Assembly (NCBI GenBank): GCA_938045585.1
Contig: CALIAU010000001.1
Span: forward strand, 62,001-126,000
Length of the DNA: 64,000 nt
Direction: 5' to 3'
Source: an uncultured Saprospiraceae bacterium
GTDB taxonomy: Bacteria > Bacteroidota > Bacteroidia > Chitinophagales > Saprospiraceae
Of this stretch, positions 38,592 to 49,800 are shown piece by piece. Under the pieces are notes generated by a model. The model had not been told where the DNA came from. It did not search any database and saw nothing but the letters and a program-made list of their open reading frames with translations. The translations under genes were made by a program, and so were the position numbers. Numbering within the stretch: the stretch's first letter is position 1; every line of letters starts with the position of its first letter.

Positions 38592-39200
38592 CTAAGAGTC
38601 TTCATAACTATGCTTTCCTCTTGTCCAGCCATTTTTGCCTAAGTATTTTACTCCATCATCAGCTGCAGGCTCTTCTAATTGTGTACCCATAGAATCATTC
38701 CATCTGTTTAGATATCCAAATAATGCTATTACAGCTAAAATTTCAACAATTTCACCGTCATCCCAATGTGCGTGCAAACGATCCGATATTTCTTGATTTA
38801 CCGCATTAGGTATAGAAGAGGCAGCGATGGCAAAATCAAAAACTGCTCGTTCTGCCTCTGAAAAGGCAGGGTAGCTTTTGTAATCCCATATATTATTTAG
38901 TTTATCTTGTTCGGACCCATAACGCTCGGCAGCTCGAATAGCATGTGCTTCACAGTATCGACATCCTGCTGTCCTACTAGAAATATAGGCCAATAGACGT
39001 TTCAAACCACTGGTGACTCTGCCTTTATTCTCCATGACTGCCTGATTCATCTCTAGAAAAGCGCTTGCAATCCTAGGTCGGTGCATCATTGTGAATAGGC
39101 TATTGGGGGTAAAACCAAGAGTTTCTTGATAAAATTCAGCCATCTCCTTGGCTTTCGTGCTTGCGTTTTTATCTAGAGGAGTAACTAAGGGTTTTTTCAT
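38592..39200 (-). CDS. Carboxymuconolactone decarboxylase/AhpD-like peroxidase-related protein
   Basis: AYISSRTAGCRYCEAHAIRAAERYG (CxxC...H). ATG at 39200 chosen because the upstream TTG lies in a TACATTTG -7 element. Confidence 0.88.
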   Translation of the reverse strand: MKKPLVTPLDKNASTKAKEMAEFYQETLGFTPNSLFTMMHRPRIASAFLEMNQAVMENKGRVTSGLKRLLAYISSRTAGCRYCEAHAIRAAERYGSEQDKLNNIWDYKSYPAFSEAERAVFDFAIAASSIPNAVNQEISDRLHAHWDDGEIVEILAVIALFGYLNRWNDSMGTQLEEPAADDGVKYLGKNGWTRGKHSYEDS

Positions 39201-39302
39201 TTTTCTTTTTTGCAAATGTAAATAATTTACTAGAAGTATTTCGTCGCTTAGAATGCTTACATAAATGTCAGCTAAAAGGACTATTTTAGCACTATATCAG
39301 TA

Positions 39303-41387
39303 TTGAAAACAATCGGAATGGAAAGGATTTTTAGATCATTGCTATTTAGGTCTGTTATTATTTGTATTCTCAGTACAAGTTATTCAGCTACCATTTTAGG
39401 AAAAGATCCAAATTTAGATAGCCTAAAGTCTTTAATACGTATTGATAATACAGATATATCGCAGGTTGATTTACTGAATGATATAGCATTTATCTACAAT
39501 AAATCAGACTTAGATACTACCTTCCATTATGCAAGTATTGCCTTAGAAAAGGCTAAAAAATTATCCTATGTCATAGGAGAGGCAAGAGCACTCAATTTAG
39601 TAAGTGGAAAGTATTTATATAAGAAAGATTATGATACTTCCATCCAATTAAATGAGGAAGCCTTACAATTGGTAAAGGATAGCTCTAATCATAAAATACT
39701 TTCTCAGATTTATAACACACTTGCAGTAAATTATTATTACATGCAGGATCAAGCAAGGAGTATTGCTCTGCTTCAACGTTCCTTGGACGAATCAAAATTG
39801 GCTAAAGATTCTCTTAGTACAGTTATTATAAGTACAAATATTGGTTTCTTGCATTTAGAAAATAACGAATTAGACTTAGTCGAGGATTACCTTAATGAAT
39901 CTGCTGAGATATCTGAAAAAATTGATTATACCCTTGGAAAGACCTTAGCTCTGAGAAATTTAGGAACCCTATATTACAAAAGAGGGAATAAGGACAAAGC
40001 TATCGCATTATACCAAAAGGGATTAGCTCTTTCTGTTGCGAATGATGACCATTTTAATACAGGCCATATCAATCTCTTACTAGGAAAAGCATATCACGAA
40101 AACCAAATGTATAATGAAGCCCTATCATATTATTTTGAAGCAGTCAAGCATTTTAAAATTCGTAAAGAAGATCAGACAACCATAGATTGTTACTTTCAAA
40201 TTTCAGAACTCTACTTTGATACGCAGAAATATGAAGATGCAATGCAATACGCAAATTTAGGAAAAGACTTAGCAGATACGGATGCAACATTTGAACATCA
40301 AGTACGCTATAGCGAGCTAATGGCCAATGCCTATGAAGCAAAAAATAACTTACCTCTTGCATTTAAGTACCAAAAAGAACTTAAGTCTTGGAGTGATAGT
40401 CTATACAATCGGGAAAAAAAACAAAAAGTAAATGAACTTGAGAGAAAATATCAGCTGCAAAGAATTGATGTAGAAAATCAGTTACTTAAAGAGGAAAAAG
40501 CAAAGCAATCCGCAGTCATAAGCGAACAGAAAACTAGGACTATTGCATTTGTTATTTTTTCATTATTGGCATCTGCCTTAGCCTTTGTATTGTATAGAAG
40601 TATAAAAGCAAGTAGAAATTATAGTACAAAATTAGAACAGGTAGTACAACAACGTACCCTAGACTTAAAGGTAGCAAATAACGAATTGAAACGTTCAAAT
40701 GAAGAGCTTGAAAGTTTTGCATATATCGCCTCGCATGATTTGAAAGAGCCCTTAAGAAATATCTCAACGTTTTCACAATTGATCAAGAAAGAACTTGGTG
40801 AAAAGACAAATACAAAATTGGACAGTTACATTGGTATAATTAACGGGATGACCGAACAAATGAATTTTTTGGTAACAGGAATTCTTCAGTATTCTAAAAC
40901 AGCAAATGCACGTGACTATAAACCAGTAGATCTGAACTTAATTTGTAAGAATGTACAAGAATATCTTAAAGTACAAATTGATGAGAAACGTGCTAAGATT
41001 ACTGTAGATAGACTCCCCACTATAATGGCGAATGAGGCACAAATATTCCAAGTGTTTAAAAACCTTATTGAGAACGGGATTAAATACACGACGTGTTGTC
41101 AACCTCAAATCCACGTAAAATATGAGGAAGATAAGAACTTGCATGCTTTTTCCATCACAGATAATGGAATCGGTATTGATGAGAAATACCTAGATCAGAT
41201 TTTTGAAATGTTTAATAGACTACACAACAGATCCGAATTTAAAGGAGCTGGACTAGGCTTATCTATTGTCAAAAAAATAGTTCATGGGATGGGTGGTGAT
41301 ATTACTGTGGAAAGTATGCCAGGGGAGGGGAGTGTTTTTAAGTTTACTTTACCTAAAAAACAAATAAAGGAAGAAAACCTAAGTTAG
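39303..41387 (+). CDS. TPR-containing sensor histidine kinase (orphan)
   Basis: Tandem TPRs, one TM, coiled coil, YIASHDLKEPLRNISTFSQLI, FKNLIENGIKYTT, DNGIGIDEKYLDQIFEMFNRLH, GAGLGLSIVKKI. TTG 39303 or ATG 39318 start. Confidence 0.93.
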   Translation: MKTIGMERIFRSLLFRSVIICILSTSYSATILGKDPNLDSLKSLIRIDNTDISQVDLLNDIAFIYNKSDLDTTFHYASIALEKAKKLSYVIGEARALNLVSGKYLYKKDYDTSIQLNEEALQLVKDSSNHKILSQIYNTLAVNYYYMQDQARSIALLQRSLDESKLAKDSLSTVIISTNIGFLHLENNELDLVEDYLNESAEISEKIDYTLGKTLALRNLGTLYYKRGNKDKAIALYQKGLALSVANDDHFNTGHINLLLGKAYHENQMYNEALSYYFEAVKHFKIRKEDQTTIDCYFQISELYFDTQKYEDAMQYANLGKDLADTDATFEHQVRYSELMANAYEAKNNLPLAFKYQKELKSWSDSLYNREKKQKVNELERKYQLQRIDVENQLLKEEKAKQSAVISEQKTRTIAFVIFSLLASALAFVLYRSIKASRNYSTKLEQVVQQRTLDLKVANNELKRSNEELESFAYIASHDLKEPLRNISTFSQLIKKELGEKTNTKLDSYIGIINGMTEQMNFLVTGILQYSKTANARDYKPVDLNLICKNVQEYLKVQIDEKRAKITVDRLPTIMANEAQIFQVFKNLIENGIKYTTCCQPQIHVKYEEDKNLHAFSITDNGIGIDEKYLDQIFEMFNRLHNRSEFKGAGLGLSIVKKIVHGMGGDITVESMPGEGSVFKFTLPKKQIKEENLS

Positions 41388-41404
41388 TACTTAAGTTTTC
41401 TTCC
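41369..41404. terminator. Long hairpin at convergent gene ends, possible bidirectional terminator
   Basis: GGAAGAAAACCTAAGT-tagt-ACTTAAGTTTTCTTCC, 16-bp stem with one mismatch; loop contains the HK stop codon. Confidence 0.6.
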
Positions 41405-41412
41405 AAAACAAT

Positions 41413-42000
41413 TTATTTGACAACAAGCATTACACTAAGATCAAAATCATCATAAATGGTTTTGTCACCTAGGTTATCAAAAAAACTTCCTGAGCCATAA
41501 CGCACATCAAAATCTGTTCTGTCAATTGTAATGTCCGCACGCACCTTTGTATCTCCTTTCATGTTTTCTACTTGCGCATTAAACTTTATCTCTTTCGTCG
41601 TTTCTTTAATGGTAAGATCACCAACAATCTTATAGTCACCCTCCATTCCTCTTGAACTTACCTTAGTAATTTGGAAAGTTGCTGTTGGATATAGTTTTAC
41701 CCCAAAAAAGTCTTCGGATTTTAAATGTCCCTCTAGTTTAGCTGCTCCACCTCCTTGTAGATCAGTGCATTTAATTGAATTCATATCAATAACAAACTTA
41801 CCACCAGTCAGTACACCCTCGCTCATCTCTAACTCACCAGACTGGAGTTGTATAGTACCCATGTGGGAACCTGTTACTTTCTTACCGCTCCATTCCACAG
41901 AAGATTTTGTTAAATCTATTGCCGATGTTTCCATTCCAGTAAACGACAAACCAATTAAGAGAACAAGAGCACCTACGCTCATTAGCATCATTTTTTTCAT
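41413..42000 (-). CDS. YceI-family protein
   Basis: AIDLTKSSVEWSGKKVTGSHMGTIQLQSGELEMSEGVLTGGKFVIDMNSIKCTDL. Confidence 0.94.
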   Translation of the reverse strand: MKKMMLMSVGALVLLIGLSFTGMETSAIDLTKSSVEWSGKKVTGSHMGTIQLQSGELEMSEGVLTGGKFVIDMNSIKCTDLQGGGAAKLEGHLKSEDFFGVKLYPTATFQITKVSSRGMEGDYKIVGDLTIKETTKEIKFNAQVENMKGDTKVRADITIDRTDFDVRYGSGSFFDNLGDKTIYDDFDLSVMLVVK

Positions 42001-42044
42001 TGTACAGTTTTTATTTAAGTTTTAAAAAATAGTTCTTTAGAGGT

Positions 42045-42497
42045 CTAAGACCTTAATTTATCTAGCAGAGTACTTAATTGTTCTGCCTCTTTTTTACTAA
42101 GCTTTCCAGCTATATTTTCAATGTTAGAATCTGAATCAGAAATCTTATTTAATAATTGTTTGCCCAACTTAGTAATCTGAACATCAACACGACGCTTGTC
42201 AAGGTTACTTTTACTTTTTTCTACTAATCCTTTTACTTCTAAACGGTCTACCATGCGTGAAGCATCCGACATCTTTTCAACAAGTCGTTGACGAATATCA
42301 CAAGTTGATATCGCCTTGTTCGCACCTTTCAAAATCCGCAATACATTATATTGTTGTCCAGTTAATTCATACTGAGAGAACACCCTTTGTAATTCTGCTT
42401 TTACCCAAGCATGCGTATATATGAGATTCACCAATGCCTTTTGATAGGACGACTCAAAGGGCTTAGACTGTTTAAGAGCTTCTTCAATACGAATCAT
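42045..42497 (-). CDS. MarR-family transcriptional regulator
   Basis: ELTGQQYNVLRILKGANKAISTCDIRQRLVEKMSDASRMVDRLEVKGLVEKSKSNLDKRRVDVQITKLG. Confidence 0.94.
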   Translation of the reverse strand: MIRIEEALKQSKPFESSYQKALVNLIYTHAWVKAELQRVFSQYELTGQQYNVLRILKGANKAISTCDIRQRLVEKMSDASRMVDRLEVKGLVEKSKSNLDKRRVDVQITKLGKQLLNKISDSDSNIENIAGKLSKKEAEQLSTLLDKLRS

Positions 42498-42501
42498 AAA
42501 T

Positions 42502-42509
42502 CAAATATA
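42502..42509 (-). promoter_or_regulatory. -7 element TATATTTG, 4 nt upstream of the marR ATG, TTG at 20-nt spacing
   Basis: Minus strand TTG(42532-42530)-20 nt-TATATTTG-ATTT-ATG. Confidence 0.7.
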
Positions 42510-42535
42510 ATGTTATAACATCAATGTTGCAACAT
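42510..42535. promoter_or_regulatory. Tandem palindromes ATGTTATAACAT (42510-42521) and ATGTTGCAACAT (42524-42535), candidate MarR operators
   Basis: Two copies of ATGTTRYAACAT, centres 14 bp apart, covering the -33 and spacer of the marR promoter. Confidence 0.8.
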
Positions 42536-42620
42536 TAAAATGTAATTTTTTGATCACATACCAATTATTCGTAGGATGTACCTTCAAATCCATATTCTAA
42601 TCTAAGCTCTAGCATCAAAT

Positions 42621-42658
42621 AAAAAAGCGATGACAAGAATCCTTATCACCGCTTTTTT
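42621..42658 (-). terminator. Intrinsic terminator
   Basis: AAAAAAGCG-a-TGA-c-AAG ... CTT-a-TCA-c-CGCTTTTTT, T-run on both strands. Confidence 0.75.
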
Positions 42659-42679
42659 ACTTTTTTAGTATCTACTTTC

Positions 42680-43444
42680 TTAGTCGCTCTGTAACTTACT
42701 CAGTAATCGTAAGAATTCAACATACAACCATATAAGAGTAAAGAGCAGCCCCATACCAAATAGCCATTCATAATGCTTTGCTAATTGATTACGTTCCCCT
42801 TTTTCAAAATTATCAAAGTCTAACAATAGATTTAGAGCAGCAACTCCAATGACAACTACAGTTATTCCTATACCTATGGTGCCTGACTCATGGATAAATG
42901 GAATTTCAAATCCAACAAAATGTCCAACCCAACTAATTAAATAAACTAGCATAATTGCTCCTACTGCCATCGATACTCCCATTCTAAACTTATCCGTAAC
43001 CTGAATGAGACCTGACTTATATACAAGAAGCATAGTGAGTAGGGTACATATTGTTAAACTCACCGCCTGAAATAAAATACCTTCAAATTGCGCAGCATAA
43101 ATTGCTGAGACAGTTCCCACAAACAGCCCTTCCAAGATTGCATACAAAGGCGCTAGGGTAGGCGCAAAGTGCGGTTTGAAACTAGTAAACATATATACCG
43201 CTGCTCCTCCCAAAACACCCACAGGCATATAAATACTTGCCGGACTCATAAATGAGAAGACTGCTGCAACTAACATGATACCTACTAATAAAATGGTTTT
43301 ATTCACTGCACCGCTCACAGTCATGTACTCCGTAGCCTCATCAAAAGAACCACCTGTTCTTGCTTTTTCTAAAGTTTCAACCTTAGCCTTAGCAATTGCT
43401 TTATCATTTAGCATGGGGTTGTTAGATTTAAATATTCTACTCAT
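42680..43444 (-). CDS. Bax inhibitor-1/YccA-family membrane protein
   Basis: YLISWVGHFVGFEIPFIHESGTIGIGITVVVIGVAALNLLLDFDNFEKG; KHYEWLFGMGLLFTLIWLYVEFLRLLSKL. Confidence 0.93.
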   Translation of the reverse strand: MSRIFKSNNPMLNDKAIAKAKVETLEKARTGGSFDEATEYMTVSGAVNKTILLVGIMLVAAVFSFMSPASIYMPVGVLGGAAVYMFTSFKPHFAPTLAPLYAILEGLFVGTVSAIYAAQFEGILFQAVSLTICTLLTMLLVYKSGLIQVTDKFRMGVSMAVGAIMLVYLISWVGHFVGFEIPFIHESGTIGIGITVVVIGVAALNLLLDFDNFEKGERNQLAKHYEWLFGMGLLFTLIWLYVEFLRLLSKLQSD

Positions 43445-43599
43445 TTTTCTTCGTTTTAATACATTTTACTACAATATATACAACACAAGCAGAAATATAT
43501 AAGTTTCAGCAGCTTAGTTAATATCTCTTAAGGTTTATGGGATAATGACTTCTTGGGCGATACCTGCTTGCTACGCATTTCGGCGCAGGTCATCCAGGG

Positions 43600-43705
43600 G
43601 TTCCGTCGCCAAAAGAATTGTGGCGACAGCTTTTGGCCCTGCCTGCTTCCGCACGTAGGCGGGTTCCTTACCAACTGCCTTCCGAGGAACGCAGGCAGGC
43701 CCTTA
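43600..43705. repeat. Intergenic GC-rich hairpin element (dispersed family copy 2)
   Basis: CCTGCCTGC-ttccgcac-GTAGGCGGG (43638-43663); alternative arm GCAGGCAGG (43691-43699); GTTCCT/AGGAAC inside; GTCGCC/GGCGAC upstream. Confidence 0.72.
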
Positions 43706-43785
43706 TCGCAAAAAATTCCTAATTAAATTTCTCTGACACCCATATATCACTTACCATAAAGGGATAAACCGTTTTTAGACTTAAC

Positions 43786-43820
43786 AAAAAAAAGGCCGTC
43801 CAATTAGGACGGCCTTTTTT
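43786..43820 (-). terminator. Strong intrinsic terminator, bidirectional by sequence
   Basis: AAAAAAGGCCGTCC-aatta-GGACGGCCTTTTTT; downstream of the giant minus-strand gene. Confidence 0.9.
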
Positions 43821-43840
43821 ATATCATGAACAAGAAGTGA

Positions 43841-46800
43841 TTATTTTACAACCACAAAACTTGTTGACTGTACTTGATTTGCAGTCTGGATCATTAGAAT
43901 GTATTTACCCGCTCTTAAATCACTAACGTCAAGCATCTGAGTGCCTTCAATTTCAAGAGCTGTAAAATCACGTAAACGCTTACCAAACATATCATAGATC
44001 ATAACCGTAGCATTGATTCTATTTCTTCCGCTCATCTCTAGGTGAATATTCTCAGTAGTAGGGTTAGGATAAATAGACATAAGCAATTCATCTTCTCCTT
44101 CAGAAACTAAGTTTTCATCACATAGTGATCCGTCACCTGGAGTCCATTCAGATGAAGAGTCTCCTTCACCTGAATATTCTAAACTATTAGATCCGGTCCA
44201 GTCCGGTACAAAGTCACCAGTTGTCCATATCCCTGCTGCTACTGCAACAGATGAACGTTGATGACCAGTACTGCCCCATTCCACATAATCAACGATGCTA
44301 TTTGAACTTCCAAAGCTATCGTCAGAATAAAGCCCCATTTCACCGTCATCACTAGATAATAAAATACCTGACTGTACAACTAGAATTTCTCCTGGATCTA
44401 GAATTAGATCATCACCGCAGACTATTATTAAGTCATCCATTAGCACATAGCTAGGGAAATCACATAACCACCATCCAGATAAATCTTGTGGTGCAAGTCC
44501 TATGTTCTTTAATTCTATCTCCGTACTTACATTGATTTCATTTATCACGATGATAGGCGCTAGATTATCGCAATCATCACCTACTACTCTAACGACTTCA
44601 ATTGGATTAGAAAGGCTAAAGCAACCCATTAGATCATCAGCGTTATTTCCTACTTCAGCACCTGTTAAACCATCTTCAAAAGATAAATGCCAAACAAGAC
44701 AAGTGCCTTCCCCAGCTCCATCAAAATCCACTTCTTCATATCCAGGTGGAAGACCTAAGATCATTCCATTCTGATCCGTTACTACCCACTGTGAGTTAGT
44801 ACCAGAATTACCTGTTAAGACGATATCACCAGTAGCAATATTGTCCGCTTCACCATCGCCTACACAGAATGTGAATGGACCACCTTCTAAGGTTCCACCA
44901 TTCGGCTGATTACGTACAACTGAAATTGGATTAGACAGGCTGAAACAACCTCCTAAGTCAGAGGCATTGTTACCTAATTCTGCACCTGTTAAATCATCTT
45001 CATGTGATAAATGCCATACTAGACAAGTACCTGGTCCAGCTCCGTCAAAGTCTACTGCTTCATATGCAGGTGGAAGACCTAAGATCATTCCATCCTCATC
45101 TGTTACTACCCACTGTGAGTTAGTACCTGAATTTCCTGAAAGTGTAATTAAGCCAGTTGCTATTGTATCTGAAACACCGTCTCCTACACAGAATTCAAAA
45201 GGTCCTCCTTCTAGTGTACCACCCTCTGCCATACAATCATCTTGACAATCATCTCCTGTTAATCTAACCACTGAAATTGGATTAGACAGATTGAAACAAC
45301 CCATAAGATCAGAAGCATTGTTGCCTACTTCAGCACCTGTTAAACCATCTTCAAAAGATAAATGCCAAACAAGACAAGTGCCTTCTCCTGCGCCATCAAA
45401 ATCTACAGCTTCGTATGCTGGTGGAAGACCTAATATCATTCCATCCTCATCCGTTACTACCCACTGTGAGTTAGTACCAGAGTTTCCTAAAAGTGTTATA
45501 AGACCTGTTGCAATTGTATCCGCAACACCGTCTCCTACACAGAACTCAAAAGGTCCCCCTTCCAAAGTTCCACCATTTGGTTGATTACGTACAACTGAAA
45601 TTGGATTGGACAGGCTGAAACAACCTCCTAAGTCAGAGGCGTTGTTACCCAATTCTGCACCTGTTAAATCATCTTCATGTGACAAATGCCATACTAGGCA
45701 AGTGCCTGGTCCAGCTCCGTCAAAATCTACTGCTTCATATGCAGGTGGAAGGCCTAATATCATTCCATCCTCATCTGTTACTACCCATTGTGAGTTAGTA
45801 CCTATATTTCCTGTAAGTGTAATTGCACCCGCTGGGATATTGTCCGCTTCACCATCGCCTACACAGAATTCAAAAGGTCCACCTTCCAGTGTTCCACCCT
45901 CTGCCATACAATCATCTTGACAATCATCTCCCGTTAATCTAACGACTGATATAGGATTAGAAAGGTTGAAACAACCCATAAGATCAGAAGCATTATTACC
46001 TAATTCTGCACCTGTTAAACCATCTTCAAACGATAAGTGCCAAACCAGACAAGTACCTTCTCCTGCTCCGTCAAAGTTTACTGCTTCATATGCAGGTGGA
46101 AGACCTAATATCATTCCATCCTCATCTGTTACAACCCACTGTGAGTTAGTGCCAGAGTTTCCTGTCAATGTTATTAAGCCTGTAGCAATAGTATCTGCAA
46201 CACCGTCTCCTACACAGAATTCAAAAGGTCCCCCTTCCAAAGTTCCACCATTTGGTTGATTACGTACTACTGAAATAGGATTAGAAAGGTTGAAACAACC
46301 CATAAGATCAGAAGCATTGTTACCTAATTCTGCACCTGTTAAACCATCTTCAAAAGATAAATGCCAAACTAAACAAGTTCCTGGTCCAGCTCCGTCAAAG
46401 TTTACTGCTTCATATGCAGGTGGAAGACCTAAGATCATTCCATCCTCATCTGTTACTACCCATTGTGAGTTAGTACCCATATTCCCTGTCAATGTAATTA
46501 AGCCAGTTGCAATAGTATCCGCAACACCGTCTCCTACACAGAACTCAAAAGGTCCCCCTTCCAAAGTTCCACCATTCGGCTGGTTTCGTACTACTGCAAT
46601 CGGATTAGAAAGGCTAAAGCAACCTCCTAAGTCTGAGGCATTGTTTCCTACTGCCGCACCCGTTAAATCATCTTCATGTGATAAATGCCACACAAGGCAA
46701 GTACCCGGTCCAGCTCCGTCAAAATCTACTGCTTCATATGCAGGCGGAAGACCTAAGATCATTCCATCTTCATCTGTTACTACCCATTGTGAGTTACTAC

Positions 46801-49800
46801 CCATATTTCCTGTAAGTGTAATTGCACCTTCTGGGATATTGTCAGCTTCCCCATCGCCCACACAGAATTCAAAAGGTCCCCCTTCCAATGTACCACCTTC
46901 TGCCATACATAGGTCTTGGCAATCATCACCTGCTAGTCTTACAACTTCAATTGGATTAGATAGGTTAAAACAACCTTCTAAGTCAGAAGCATTGTTACCC
47001 ATTTCTGCACCCATAAGTCCATCTTCAAAAGATAAATGCCAAACGAGACAAGTACCCGGTCCAGCTCCGTCAAAGTCAACTGCCTCATATGCAGGCGGAA
47101 GACCTAAGATCATTCCATCCTCATCTGTTACTACCCATTGCGAGTTTGAACCTATATTTCCTGATAATGTGATGGCACCCATTGGAATATTATCCGCTTC
47201 ACCATCTCCTACACAGAATGCAAAAGGTCCCCCTTCCAACATACCACCATCAGGCTGGTTACGGATGACTTCAATCGGATTAGATAGGTCAAAACAACCT
47301 TCTAAATCATCTGCATTCATACCCATTTCTAAACCAGAGATATCTTCATAAGCTAATCTCCAGATTAAACAAGTACCATTTCCAGCGCCATCAAAGTTTA
47401 CATTGTCATATATAGCAGTCACTGTCGGCGGAAGTCCTAGGATTGTTCCATCCGAATCAGTTATAACCATAGTTGTATTTGTTCCTACACCTGGAGTAAC
47501 CGTGATTGCTCCAGCAGGGATAAAGTCCTCTTCACCATCTCCTACACAGAACTCAAAAGGTCCCCCTTCTAAGATTCCACCATCAGGCTGGTTACGAACA
47601 ACTTCAATCGGATTAGACAGGTCAAAACAGCCTTCTAAGTCAGCAGCATTGCTACCCATTTCAGCACCCATTAAACCATCTTCAAAAGCGAGATACCAGA
47701 TTAAACAAGTACCATTTCCAGCACCATCAAAATCCACTGCATTTAAACTTGGCGGTAGTCCGAGAATAGTACCATCAGCGTCCGTAATTACCCACTGGAA
47801 GTTAGATCCTACTGCACCTGTAACCGTCACCTCATCATCAGCTATATTATCCGATTCACCATCTCCTACACAGAACTCAAAAGGTCCCCCTTCTAGTGTT
47901 CCACCATCCGGTTGGTTACGGATGACTTCAAGCGGATTAGACAGGTCAAAACAGCCTGCTAAATCATTTGCATTCATCCCCATTTCTAAACCTGAGATAT
48001 CTTCATAGGCTAATCTCCAAATTAAACAGGTACCATTTCCAGCACCATCAAAGTTTACATTATCATAAATAGCAGTAACTGTTGGTGGAAGTCCTAAAAT
48101 TGTTCCATCCGAATCAGTTATAACCATCGTTGTATTTGTTCCTAGACCCGGAGTAACCGTGATTGCTCCAGCAGGGATAAAGTCTTCTTCACCATCTCCT
48201 ACACAGAATTCAAAAGGTCCCCCTTCCAATGTTCCTGCATCAGGTTGGTTACGTACTACTTCAATCGGATTAGATAGGTCAAAACAGCCTTCTAAGTCAT
48301 CAGCATTCATACCCATTTCAGCACCCATAAGTCCATCTTCAAAAGAAAGATGCCAGATTAAACAAGTTCCATAACCAGCACCATCAAAATCCACTGCACT
48401 AATAGTAGGTGGCAATCCAAGAATAGTACCATCCGAATCAGTAATTACCCATTGGAAATTAGATCCTACTGCACCTGTAACCGTCACTTCATCATCGGCT
48501 ATATTGTCCGCTTCCCCATCTCCTACACAGAATTCAAAAGGTCCCCCTTCTAAAGTTCCACCATCAGGTTGGCTACGCACCACTTCAATTGGATTAGAAA
48601 GGTCAAAACACCCTTCTAAATCATTTGCATTCATCCCCATTTCTAAACCTGAGATATCTTCATAGGCTAATCTCCAAATTAAACAGGTACCATTTCCAGC
48701 ACCATCAAAGTTTACATTATCATAAATAGCAGTAACTGTTGGTGGAAGTCCTAAGATTGTTCCATCCGAATCAGTTATAACCATAGTCGTATTTGTTCCT
48801 ACACCTGGAGTAACTGTGATTGCTCCAGCAGGAATAAAGTCCTCTTCACCATCTCCTACACAGAATGCAAAAGGTCCACCTTCTAGTGTTCCACCATCCG
48901 GTTGGTTACGTACTACTTCAATCGGATTAGACAGGTCAAAACAACCTTCTAAGTCATTTGCATTCATACCCATTTCTAAACCGGAGATATCTTCATAAGC
49001 TAATCTCCATATTAAACAAGTACCATATCCAGCACCATCAAAGTTTACATTATCATAAATAGCAGTAACTGTTGGTGGAAGCCCTAAGATTGTTCCATCC
49101 GAATCAGTTATAACCATCGTTGTATTTGATCCAATACCCGGAGTTACTGTGATTGCTCCAGCAGGAATGAAGTCGTCTTCACCATCTCCTACACAGAACT
49201 CAAAAGGTCCTCCTTCTAGCACACCCCCATCTGGTTGGTTACGAATAACTTCAATCGGATTAGACAGATCAAAGCAACCTTCTAAGTCAGCAGCATTCAT
49301 CCCCATTTCAGCACCCATCAGTCCATCTTCAAAAGAAAGATGCCATATCAAACAAGTACCATAACCAGCACCATCAAAATCTACTGCACTTATAGTAGGA
49401 GGTAATCCTAGAATAGTACCATCTGAATCAGTTATTACCCACTGAAAATTAGATCCAACTGCACCTGAAACTGTTACTTCATCATCTGCGATGTTATCCA
49501 CTTCACCATCTCCTACACAGAATTCAAAAGGTCCTCCTTCCAAAGAACCTCCATCCGGTTGGTTACGGATGACTTCAAGCGGATTAGACAGGTCAAAGCA
49601 TCCTTCTAAATCATTTGCATTCATCCCCATTTCTAAACCGGAGATATCTTCATAAGCTAATCTCCATATTAGGCAGGTACCATTTCCAGCACCATCAAAG
49701 TTTACATTATCATAAATAGCAGTAACTGTTGGTGGAAGTCCTAAGATTGTTCCATCCGAATCAGTTATAACCATAGTTGTATTTGATCCAATTCCCGGAG

